In this document: positions 1-5,614 of the stretch, piece by piece | Position numbering within the stretch: the first letter of the stretch is position 1 | Layout of the letters: each line of letters opens with the position of its first letter | Assembly: GCA_021604925.1 (NCBI GenBank) | Contig: BQJX01000047.1 | Location: forward strand, 1-10,501 | Length of the DNA: 10,501 nt | From: Gemmatimonadota bacterium | GTDB lineage: Bacteria > ARS69 | Direction: 5' to 3' | The notes under the pieces: generated by a model | Databases searched by the model: none | Told to the model about the DNA's origin: nothing | The model's input: the letters and a program-made list of their open reading frames with translations, nothing else | Position numbers and translations under genes: made by a program

Positions 1-114
1 CGTGGGCGCCTGCCCCGCCACGAACAGCACACGTCCGCCGGCCGGCGCCAGAATGCCGTGATTGAAGCCGCTGGGCTGGCCGAGTTCGGGCGGATTCACA
101 ATGCGACGTACCAT
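1..114 (-). CDS. RidA (YjgF/YER057c/UK114) family protein, C-terminal part off the window
   Basis: Only the first 38 codons are present; the gene runs off the left edge. The N-terminus has the RidA pattern: a VNPPELGQPSGFNHG stretch, then APAGGRVLFVAGQAP, the first beta strands of the fold. RidA proteins hydrolyse enamine/imine intermediates to ketones and ammonia, and relatives occur in aminoaromatic degradation clusters. The catalytic arginine of the family lies in the missing part, so activity cannot be judged. The ATG begins one base after the TGA of the upstream dehydrogenase gene (TGACATG), and an AGAGGA ribosome site lies inside the end of that gene, so the two are translationally coupled. 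In this context an imine- or enamine-hydrolysing role on an aminated ring product is an inference. Confidence 0.85.
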   Translation of the reverse strand, partial: MVRRIVNPPELGQPSGFNHGILAPAGGRVLFVAGQAPT

Positions 115-115
115 G

Positions 116-889
116 TCAGCTGTCCTCTCCGTCCACCAGGATCGCCTGGCCGTTGATGGCCGCCGCTTCTTCTGCGCACAGACCGATGATCACGCCGGCC
201 ACCTCTTCGGGGTCCAGCAGGCGACCCGACGCGTTCTCACGCTCCAGCAGGTCCCGCGCTTCCTCTTCGCTCCGGCCGGTCTGCTCCACGATCCGAGCAA
301 TGGAGGCCTGCGTGAGATCGGTGTCGACAAATCCGGGACACACGGCGTTCACGGTGACTCCGCGCCCCTCCACTTCCATGGCCACACACCGGGTGAATCC
401 CACCACCGCGTGCTTGGACGCGGCGTAGGCCGCGATGTAGCGAGCGCCGTCCACACCGGCGGTGGACGCCACGTTCACGACCCGTCCCCAGCCGCGTTCG
501 AGCATGGCGGGCAGAAAGGCGCGCGTGCACAGGAAGGTGCCGGTGGCGTTCACGGCCAGGACCCGGTTCCAGTCCGCGGGGTCCAGACGCGTGATCGGGG
601 CGGAGTGCGCCACGCCCGCGTTGTTCACGAGAATGTCCACGGGGCCGAAGCGATCCTCGACCGCCCGCGCGCACGCGGTCACCGAATCCGCGTCGGCCAC
701 GTCCACCGGATGGGAGGCCGCCTCCGCTCCGAACTCGGCGTGCAGTTGCCGGGCCGCTCGCGCCGCCCGCGCCTCGTCCCGGGCCGCGACAAAGACGGAC
801 GCGCCCGCCTCGGCCAGGGCCTTCGACACCGCCCATCCAATCCCGCGGCTGCCGCCCGTCACGACCGCCTTTCTACCGTCCAGACGCAT
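116..889 (-). CDS. Short-chain dehydrogenase/reductase (SDR), classical type
   Basis: This 257-residue protein has the normal length for a classical SDR and a complete active site. Visible motifs are the nucleotide-binding TGGSRGIG (residues 11-18), NNAG (89-92), Asn114, Ser142 and the YAASK motif with Tyr155 and Lys159. Alanine-arginine (36-37) at the end of the second beta strand, rather than an aspartate, favours NADP(H); this is an inference. The PGFVDTDL segment (185-192) is typical of 3-oxoacyl/3-hydroxyacyl-type reductases and aromatic polyketide ketoreductases. The ATG follows the creatininase-family gene by 31 nt, with a weak GGTGGA ribosome site, and the stop is followed at once by the RidA gene, so it is the middle gene of a minus-strand operon. 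In a CoA-dependent aminobenzoate route it could act as a hydroxyacyl-CoA dehydrogenase, but the substrate is not visible from sequence. Confidence 0.93.
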   Translation of the reverse strand: MRLDGRKAVVTGGSRGIGWAVSKALAEAGASVFVAARDEARAARAARQLHAEFGAEAASHPVDVADADSVTACARAVEDRFGPVDILVNNAGVAHSAPITRLDPADWNRVLAVNATGTFLCTRAFLPAMLERGWGRVVNVASTAGVDGARYIAAYAASKHAVVGFTRCVAMEVEGRGVTVNAVCPGFVDTDLTQASIARIVEQTGRSEEEARDLLERENASGRLLDPEEVAGVIIGLCAEEAAAINGQAILVDGEDS

Positions 890-920
890 GGCAACAGTCC
901 ACCCCGGATCCCCAATGCGG

Positions 921-1688
921 TCAAGCCGCGATGTTCACGCAGTCGGCGACGATCCCGCCCAGCACGTCGATCAGTTCCCGTCCCTCGGCGGAGGTGGCGT
1001 CGGCGGGCCACCCGAAGTACGCCCGCGGACCGTCGGCCTCCGCGAACGAGGTCTTGCCGCTGCCGATCGCCGCGGACAGGGACGCCGGATTCGCGGGCAG
1101 GGCGCGGGCTACGGCGTCCCGGACCAGGTCCGGTCGGGCCGCCAGCACCACGGAGGTCTCGTAGCGCCCGGCGTGGCAGGCACCGGTGCGGAACTCATCG
1201 CCCATGCGAAGCGCCCACGGTTTGCGGGTGAGATTCGGGAAGTGGACCGGCAGCAGACCCTCGGCCGCGCAGCGATCCACGCCCGCCTGCAGCGACCCCA
1301 GATGAGCCGGATCGAGATGCGAGTTCGCGAGGACAAGACCGCGGAATCCCTGCCCGGTCAGCGACCGCGCCACGTCGACCAGCAACGCGGACACCGTTTC
1401 CGGCGCCACGGAGACGGTCCCGGGGAAGTCGGCCGCGAACGGCGCCGCCGTGTACGCAAACGAGGGCAGCACCAGGGCGTCCTGCCCCCGCTCCCGCAGG
1501 ATCCGGGCGCCGGCCGTGGCCATCGCCTCGGCGATCACCACATCGGCCGCAAGCGGGAGATGGGGTCCATGGGCCTCGGTCGCCCCGACCGGCAGGATCG
1601 CCAGGCAACGGGCGGGATCCCGATCCCGGATGTCCTCCCAGGTCCGGTCCGCAAGAAAAGGGCCTTCTGCAGCCTCGGAGTTGGGCAC
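921..1688 (-). CDS. Creatininase-family metal-dependent amidohydrolase
   Basis: The predicted protein has 255 residues, normal for the creatininase family (creatininase, the FAPy deformylase ArfB, MftE). Metal-site features are GATEAHGPHLPLAAD (residues 35-49), giving Glu38, His40 and Asp49 with the same Glu-to-Asp spacing as Pseudomonas creatininase. ANSHLDPAHL follows with His124 and Asp126, then HAGRYETS (172-179) with Glu177. His-x-Asp at 124-126 resembles the His-x-Glu of true creatininase rather than the commoner GHGGN motif. I chose the GTG start because a strong AAAGGAG (1694-1700) lies 5 nt before it; an in-frame ATG at 1745 would add 19 basic residues and lacks such a site. It is the first gene of the creatininase-SDR-RidA operon. 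The family hydrolyses cyclic or linear amides, including formamides. The substrate here is unknown; a formamide such as N-formylkynurenine is my inference from the neighbours. Confidence 0.9.
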   Translation of the reverse strand: MPNSEAAEGPFLADRTWEDIRDRDPARCLAILPVGATEAHGPHLPLAADVVIAEAMATAGARILRERGQDALVLPSFAYTAAPFAADFPGTVSVAPETVSALLVDVARSLTGQGFRGLVLANSHLDPAHLGSLQAGVDRCAAEGLLPVHFPNLTRKPWALRMGDEFRTGACHAGRYETSVVLAARPDLVRDAVARALPANPASLSAAIGSGKTSFAEADGPRAYFGWPADATSAEGRELIDVLGGIVADCVNIAA

Positions 1689-1753
1689 AGGTTCTCCTTT
1701 CGCGGCCGGGAAACGTTGACCGCGCTTTCGTCGCATTCGTATCATGCCGCACC
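1689..1753. promoter_or_regulatory. 65-bp divergent control region between creatininase-family and CoA ligase genes
   Basis: All control of two divergent transcription units must sit in these 65 bp and the flanking codons. The rightward promoter candidate is TTGACC (1716-1721), an 18-bp spacer, and TATCAT (1740-1745). The leftward candidate is TTGAAG (1764-1759, inside the ligase gene), a 17-bp spacer, and extended -10 TGA-TACGAA (-10 at 1741-1736). The two -10 elements overlap at 1740-1741, so polymerase could occupy only one at a time. The rightward start would fall at about 1752-1754. These are consensus matches by eye with no experimental support. Confidence 0.45.
1716..1745 (+). promoter_or_regulatory. 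Candidate sigma70 promoter of the CoA ligase gene
   Basis: TTGACC at 1716-1721 matches five of six -35 consensus bases, and TATCAT at 1740-1745 matches five of six -10 bases, with 18 bp between them. The A of the ligase ATG (1754) is nine bases past the -10 element, so transcription would start at or within two bases of the start codon. No Shine-Dalgarno sequence lies between them, which fits a leaderless mRNA. Confidence 0.5.
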
Positions 1754-1764
1754 ATGACCTTCAA
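1736..1764 (-). promoter_or_regulatory. Candidate promoter of the creatininase-SDR-RidA operon
   Basis: On the minus strand TTGAAG (1764-1759) is followed after 17 bp by TACGAA (1741-1736), preceded by TG one base upstream (an extended -10). Transcription would start near 1729, leaving a leader of about 40 nt before the GTG at 1688, long enough to include the AAAGGAG ribosome site. The -10 match is only three of six, so this is weaker than the opposing promoter. Confidence 0.3.
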
Positions 1765-3301
1765 GATCCCCGCTGCGTTCCAGATGGCCGACTACTTCCT
1801 GGATGCGCGTGTCCGCGAGGGACGCGGCGATCGAGTTGCCCTGCGCGGCGACTTCGGCTCACTGACCTACCGGGACGTTCAGTCCCGGGCCAACCGATTC
1901 GCCCATCTTCTCAAGAGCGTCGGCGTGGAACCGGAGCAGCGCGTTCTCATCGCACTTCCCGACGGTCCCGAGTTCGTGGCCGCGTTCTTCGCGACGCTCA
2001 AGCTCGGCGCGGTGGTCGTGATGGTGAACCCGGAGTTGAAGGCCGACGCCATCGAGTACTTCCTGGAGTACACGCGGGCGTCCGTGGCGGTGATCCACTC
2101 CGAGTCGCGCTCTGAGTTCCTGCGCGCCGCCGGTGCCGGTCGACACCTGAAGGACACGATCGTGGTCGGCGAAGCCGCGCTGGACACGCGCCTCGCCGCC
2201 CAGCCGGACGAGTTGGAGAACTTCCCCAGCCACCGCGACGACGCCGCGGTCTGGCTCTTCTCCGGCGGCACCACCGGCAAGCCCAAGGCCGTGGTCCAGA
2301 CCCACGCGTCCTTCGCCAACACCACCGAACTCTACGCCAAGGGCGTGCTGAAGTATTCGGAGGACGACGTCACGCTGTCGGTGCCCAAACTCTTCTTCGG
2401 CTACGCCACCGGCTCCAACCTGCTCTTCCCGTTCTCGGTGGGCGCCTGCGCGGTGCTGTTCCCGGATCGATGCACGCCGGCCTGCCTCTTCGGGATGATC
2501 GCGCGCTACCGCCCCACGATCCTGATCAATGTGCCCACCATGATCCAGAAGCTCGTCTCACACGAGGCTGCCGCCGCGCAGGACCTCTCCTGTCTGCGGC
2601 TATCCACGTCCGCGGGCGAAGCGCTACCGGTGGAGCTCCACGATCGGTGGAAGCGGACGTTCGGCGTGGAGATCCTGGACGGCCTGGGCACGGCCGAGAT
2701 GTGGCACATCTTCCTGACGAATCGGCCCGGACGCGTGCATCCGGGCACGATCGGAGAAGTCGTCCCCGGGTTCGAGGTCAAGGTCTGCGACGACGACGGC
2801 CACCAAGTCGCGGACGGCGAGACCGGCTGGCTCTGGGTGCGCGGGCAGTCCCGCGCGCAGGGGTACTGGCAGCAGCACAAGAAGACGTGCGAAGCGTTCC
2901 GCGGTGAATGGTACGTGTCCGGCGATATGGTGCAGAGGAGCTCGCGCGGAGTCTTTACCTACTGCGGCCGCGGGGACGACATGCTCAAGGTGTCGGGAAA
3001 GTGGCTGGCGCCGTCCGAAGTGGAGAACTGCCTGCTGCAACATCCCGCGGTGCGGGAGGTGGCCGTGATCGGCGCCCAGGATCGCCAAGGGCTCATGAAG
3101 CCGCACGCGTTCGTGGTGGCCGCGGCCGCGACCGCGGCGCTCCCGGTGGAACTGCAGACGTGGGTTCGCGAACACCTGGAGCCTTACAAGTATCCGCGCG
3201 CGGTCACGTTGCTGGAAGCGTTGCCGCGCACGCACCTGGGCAAGGCGGATCGGGGAAAGCTGCGAAGAATGGCCGAGGAAGCGCAGCGCGCGGACGTGTG
3301 A
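1754..3301 (+). CDS. Benzoate-CoA ligase family protein (candidate 2-aminobenzoate/anthranilate-CoA ligase)
   Basis: This 515-residue AMP-forming acyl-CoA synthetase is full length. Visible motifs are the phosphate loop SGGTTGKPK (residues 170-178), DGLGTAEM (309-316) of the adenylate site, VSGD (388-391), the hinge YCGRGDDMLKVSGKW (403-417), and Lys497 in PRTHLGKADRGK, the adenylation lysine. The N-terminal MADYFLD and the ELYAKGVL, KLFFGYA and LSTSAGEALP stretches are characteristic of benzoate-CoA ligases rather than fatty-acid ligases. The reaction would be aromatic acid + ATP + CoA to aryl-CoA + AMP + PPi in the cytoplasm. I cannot separate benzoate, 2-aminobenzoate and salicylate by eye; anthranilate is preferred because the flanking genes are RidA and kynureninase-like. 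The ATG at 1754 has no ribosome site and lies just past a promoter, so the message may be leaderless. It diverges from the creatininase-family operon and converges on the PLP-enzyme gene, 37 nt away. Confidence 0.92.
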   Translation: MTFKIPAAFQMADYFLDARVREGRGDRVALRGDFGSLTYRDVQSRANRFAHLLKSVGVEPEQRVLIALPDGPEFVAAFFATLKLGAVVVMVNPELKADAIEYFLEYTRASVAVIHSESRSEFLRAAGAGRHLKDTIVVGEAALDTRLAAQPDELENFPSHRDDAAVWLFSGGTTGKPKAVVQTHASFANTTELYAKGVLKYSEDDVTLSVPKLFFGYATGSNLLFPFSVGACAVLFPDRCTPACLFGMIARYRPTILINVPTMIQKLVSHEAAAAQDLSCLRLSTSAGEALPVELHDRWKRTFGVEILDGLGTAEMWHIFLTNRPGRVHPGTIGEVVPGFEVKVCDDDGHQVADGETGWLWVRGQSRAQGYWQQHKKTCEAFRGEWYVSGDMVQRSSRGVFTYCGRGDDMLKVSGKWLAPSEVENCLLQHPAVREVAVIGAQDRQGLMKPHAFVVAAAATAALPVELQTWVREHLEPYKYPRAVTLLEALPRTHLGKADRGKLRRMAEEAQRADV

Positions 3302-3338
3302 TTCGGGGGACGTGTAATCCGGGCAGGCCGCTCCGGAC
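3302..3338. other. Short convergent intergenic gap
   Basis: 37 bp separate the stop codons of the CoA ligase (+) and the kynureninase-like gene (-). The only structure seen is TCCGG (3318-3322) against CCGGA (3333-3337), a 5-bp stem around a 10-nt loop with no T tract. That is too weak to call a terminator. Confidence 0.5.
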
Positions 3339-4526
3339 CTACAGCGCGTCCAGCCTTCGCACCAGTTCGGCCACATCCGCGCGATCCTGATAGATCCCGA
3401 ACCCGAACCGGATCCGGTCGCCGCGGCGATCCACGATCACGTTCCGCTCGGCCAGTTGCGCGTGCAGGTCGCCCGCGGCCGCGGTCCGGTACGTGAGGAA
3501 GCTGCCCCGCGCCGTGTCGCCGCGCGCCGGGACCAGGTGCTCGGGCGAGAGTTCCGGAAGATCGATCTCATCCAGCCGGTTCAGGAACTCCGCCTGGAGA
3601 TCGGCCGCGTAGCGATGCGCGTGTGCCGGCGTGAAGCCTTCCCGCAACCAGAGGTCCTGCACGGCCCGGAAGCGGTAGAGCCCGGTGGCATCCAGCGTGG
3701 ATCCGAGAAAGCGCTGGGCGTCCTTCGGGTAGGGAACACCCGTCACCGTCTCTTCCATCACGGCGAACCCGGCGAACCAGCCGGTATCCACGGGCCGCTC
3801 GCCCCACCCGGGCGGACAGTGCGCAAAACAGACGCCCTCTCCGCTCATCGCATACTTGTAGCCGCCGGCCATGTAGAAGATGCGATCCGCCCAGCGCGCC
3901 AGATCGACGGGCAGCGCGCAGAACGCATGGTACCCGTCCACGATCACCCAGGTCGGATCCGGCACTTCGGCGAGGACGCTGTCCAGTTCCTCGAACACGT
4001 AGCCGGAGTTGAAGAACACGTGGCTTACGTAGACCAGGTCGTGCATGCCGGAACGGGCCGCCTGGGCGAAGCGCTCGGCGAACGTGGCGAACGGTTCCGT
4101 GGGAATGCGCTCCACCGTGGCGTAGCCCGTCTCTTCCCAGCGGCGCGACTGGCGTTCGAACGCGTGGAACTCGGAATCGGTGGTGAGCACGCGGATGGGC
4201 CGGGTGGCCTCCAGCGAGGAGAACACGCGCTTGACCAGCTCATGCGTGTTGGGCGCAAAGGCCACGGTACCGGGATCCGGAAGGCCCAGAATCCGGGCCA
4301 CGTGCTCCTGAGCGGCCGGCACCACCTCCCCGAAGATCCGCTCCCACTTGGTGTCCATGAGCTCGGCCGCATCCAGCCAGGCCCTCTGCTGCGCATCGAA
4401 CGAGACGTCCGGCCACGGGTGGTGACTGTGCGCCGCAAAGTGCAGGCGATCCGGGACGGCCCCCAGGAACCGCGAGAATCGGCCCTTTCTTGCGGTCAGA
4501 TCCTGCGGGATCGGGACGGACGACAT
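3339..4526 (-). CDS. Kynureninase-like class V aminotransferase-fold PLP enzyme
   Basis: The protein has 395 residues, a little shorter than typical kynureninases (about 410-420). The PLP site is visible: VIVDGYHAFCALPVDL (194-209) with Asp197 pairing to the pyridine nitrogen and His200, then GGYKYAMSGEG (221-231) with Lys224 as the Schiff-base lysine. The kynureninase-like C-terminus VDRRGDRIRFGFGIYQDRADV is interrupted by no gap. The usual N-terminal YLNGNSLG motif is replaced by HFAAHSHHPWPD (29-40), so this is a divergent subgroup. Kynureninase cleaves kynurenine to anthranilate and alanine; that role would feed the neighbouring CoA ligase but is inferred. A desulfurase- or lyase-type activity is possible. 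The ATG has GGAGG nine bases upstream. The gene starts in a 137-bp region shared with the divergent mqnD-like gene and ends facing the ligase. Confidence 0.82.
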   Translation of the reverse strand: MSSVPIPQDLTARKGRFSRFLGAVPDRLHFAAHSHHPWPDVSFDAQQRAWLDAAELMDTKWERIFGEVVPAAQEHVARILGLPDPGTVAFAPNTHELVKRVFSSLEATRPIRVLTTDSEFHAFERQSRRWEETGYATVERIPTEPFATFAERFAQAARSGMHDLVYVSHVFFNSGYVFEELDSVLAEVPDPTWVIVDGYHAFCALPVDLARWADRIFYMAGGYKYAMSGEGVCFAHCPPGWGERPVDTGWFAGFAVMEETVTGVPYPKDAQRFLGSTLDATGLYRFRAVQDLWLREGFTPAHAHRYAADLQAEFLNRLDEIDLPELSPEHLVPARGDTARGSFLTYRTAAAGDLHAQLAERNVIVDRRGDRIRFGFGIYQDRADVAELVRRLDAL

Positions 4527-4663
4527 GGGGCCTTCCCTCCGGGGCGGGCAGGAAGCACGGCACGGGAACGGCGGGCAGGGTACCAGACTTGCCCTTCCCC
4601 GTCCCAGCCCCTAGAATCGCCGGTCGTTGCCCGCCTTCCAGTCCCGACTACCAGGAGAGATCG
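4527..4663. promoter_or_regulatory. 137-bp divergent intergenic region with repeated GGCGGGCA motif
   Basis: This region separates the start codons of the kynureninase-like gene (-) and the MqnD-family gene (+). It holds GGCGGGCAGG twice in direct orientation (4543-4552 and 4570-4579, 27 bp apart) and the 8-mer inverted as TGCCCGCC at 4628-4635. There is also a dyad GGGCA (4573-4577) / TGCCC (4590-4594), whose right arm overlaps the -35 element of the rightward promoter. Such an arrangement could be regulator binding sites, but GC-rich 8-mers recur readily in this base composition. For the leftward gene only a poor -10 candidate (TACCCT, 4582-4577) is visible. Confidence 0.4.
4589..4617 (+). 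promoter_or_regulatory. Candidate sigma70 promoter of the MqnD-family gene
   Basis: TTGCCC (4589-4594) and TAGAAT (4612-4617) are separated by exactly 17 bp. Transcription would start near 4624 and give a leader of about 40 nt, carrying the AGGAG ribosome site at 4653-4657. The -10 matches five of six consensus bases and the -35 four of six. Confidence 0.5.
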
Positions 4664-5506
4664 GTGCCGCAAGAGACGCTCACGCTGCGAATCGGCCACA
4701 GTCCGGATCCCGACGACGCCTTCATGTTCTACGCGCTCGCGCGTGAAGTGGAATCGACCGGCGGGTTCGCGGTGGAGCACGTGATGGAGGACATCGAGTC
4801 GCTGAACGTGCGCGCCGAGTCGGCCGAACTGGAAGTCACCGCGGTTTCCGCCGCGAGCTATCCCAAGATCGCGGACAAGTACTTCGTCATGCGTACGGGA
4901 GCCAGCATGGGACGCGGCTACGGCCCCATCCTGGTGGCCCGCAATCCCATGACGCCCGCCGAGATGGAAGGCAAGACCGTGGCGGTTCCGGGTCTCCAGA
5001 CCACCGCCAACCTGCTGTTGTCCATCTACAGCCCGCCGGTGAAACGCGTGGTGGTGGACTTCGACAAGATCCCGGACGCCGTGCTGAACGGCGACGCCGA
5101 CGTGGGTCTGCTCATCCACGAAGGGCAGCTCACGTACGGCGAGTACGGCCTGCACAAGATCCTGGACTACGGCAACGTGTGGGCCGCGGACACGGACGGC
5201 CTGCCGCTTCCGCTGGGCCTGGACCTCGTGCGCCGTGACCTGGGTCGCGAACTGGCGGTTCGGTTCTCGACCACGCTGCGCAACTCCATCGCCCAGGCGC
5301 TGAAGAACGAGGACGCCGCCCTGGACTACGCCCTGGAGTACGGCCGCGGCATCGATCGCGAGACGGGGCGCAAGTTCGTGAAGATGTACGTGAACGAGGA
5401 CACGCTGGACATGGGCGAACCCGGCCTGGCGGCGCTGCGCCACCTGTGGACGCGCGCCCAGGAGAAGGGCCTCCTGGACAAGGTTCCGGACGTCGACCTC
5501 GTTTGA
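4664..5506 (+). CDS. MqnD-family protein (1,4-dihydroxy-6-naphthoate synthase family)
   Basis: The predicted 280-residue protein matches the MqnA/MqnD (VitK2_biosynth) family in length and layout. It resembles Thermus MqnD most: GRGYGPILVAR (83-93), VAVPGLQTTANLLLSIY (107-122... region), LLIHEGQLTYGEYGL (149-163) and GLPLPLG (179-185), then YVNEDTLDMGEPG near the end. His152 aligns with the catalytic histidine proposed for MqnD. MqnD converts cyclic dehypoxanthine futalosine to 1,4-dihydroxy-6-naphthoate in futalosine-route menaquinone synthesis. The N-terminal motif here is HSPDPDDAFMFYAL rather than the SPCPNDTF form I recall for Thermus, so a related but different ligand is possible. I chose the GTG at 4664 because AGGAG lies 6 nt upstream and the family's first strand follows directly; an in-frame ATG at 4490 would run into the divergent gene. 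No other mqn gene is in the window. Confidence 0.85.
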   Translation: MPQETLTLRIGHSPDPDDAFMFYALAREVESTGGFAVEHVMEDIESLNVRAESAELEVTAVSAASYPKIADKYFVMRTGASMGRGYGPILVARNPMTPAEMEGKTVAVPGLQTTANLLLSIYSPPVKRVVVDFDKIPDAVLNGDADVGLLIHEGQLTYGEYGLHKILDYGNVWAADTDGLPLPLGLDLVRRDLGRELAVRFSTTLRNSIAQALKNEDAALDYALEYGRGIDRETGRKFVKMYVNEDTLDMGEPGLAALRHLWTRAQEKGLLDKVPDVDLV

Positions 5507-5614
5507 TCGGGCGGGCGATGCAACCTGAACGGCCCCTTTCCCGTTCCTAACGAACAGGTGTCACTTGCCGGCCCCCGGCCTTCACGCCGCCCCTCTCGGA
5601 AGGAGTTCATTGCC
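5507..5614 (+). promoter_or_regulatory. 108-bp spacer with inverted repeat between the MqnD-family and AIM24 genes
   Basis: A perfect inverted repeat, GAACGG (5527-5532) and CCGTTC (5541-5546), spans an 8-nt loop. The right arm can also pair partly with GAAC at 5552-5555, so two mutually exclusive small hairpins are possible. There is no T tract. It could attenuate or end the MqnD-family transcript. I see no convincing promoter for the next gene, whose ribosome site GGAAGGAG is at 5598-5605. Confidence 0.3.

Noticed and set aside
1689..1745. Longer creatininase-family protein starting at the ATG at 1745
   Set aside because: The added 19 residues are basic and unlike the family, have no ribosome site, and would put the start eight bases from the divergent ligase start; the GTG at 1688 has a strong AAAGGAG.
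462..1757. A 431-codon plus-strand frame opposite the SDR and creatininase-family genes
   Set aside because: Both opposite-strand genes have complete family motifs, while this frame gives low-complexity basic sequence with no recognisable motif and no ribosome site.
3318..3337. Possible terminator hairpin between the ligase and kynureninase-like genes
   Set aside because: A 5-bp stem with a 10-nt loop and no T tract is expected by chance in this base composition.
3456..4784. A 442-codon plus-strand frame opposite the kynureninase-like gene
   Set aside because: It is antisense to a gene with an intact PLP site and runs into the MqnD-family gene in the wrong frame.
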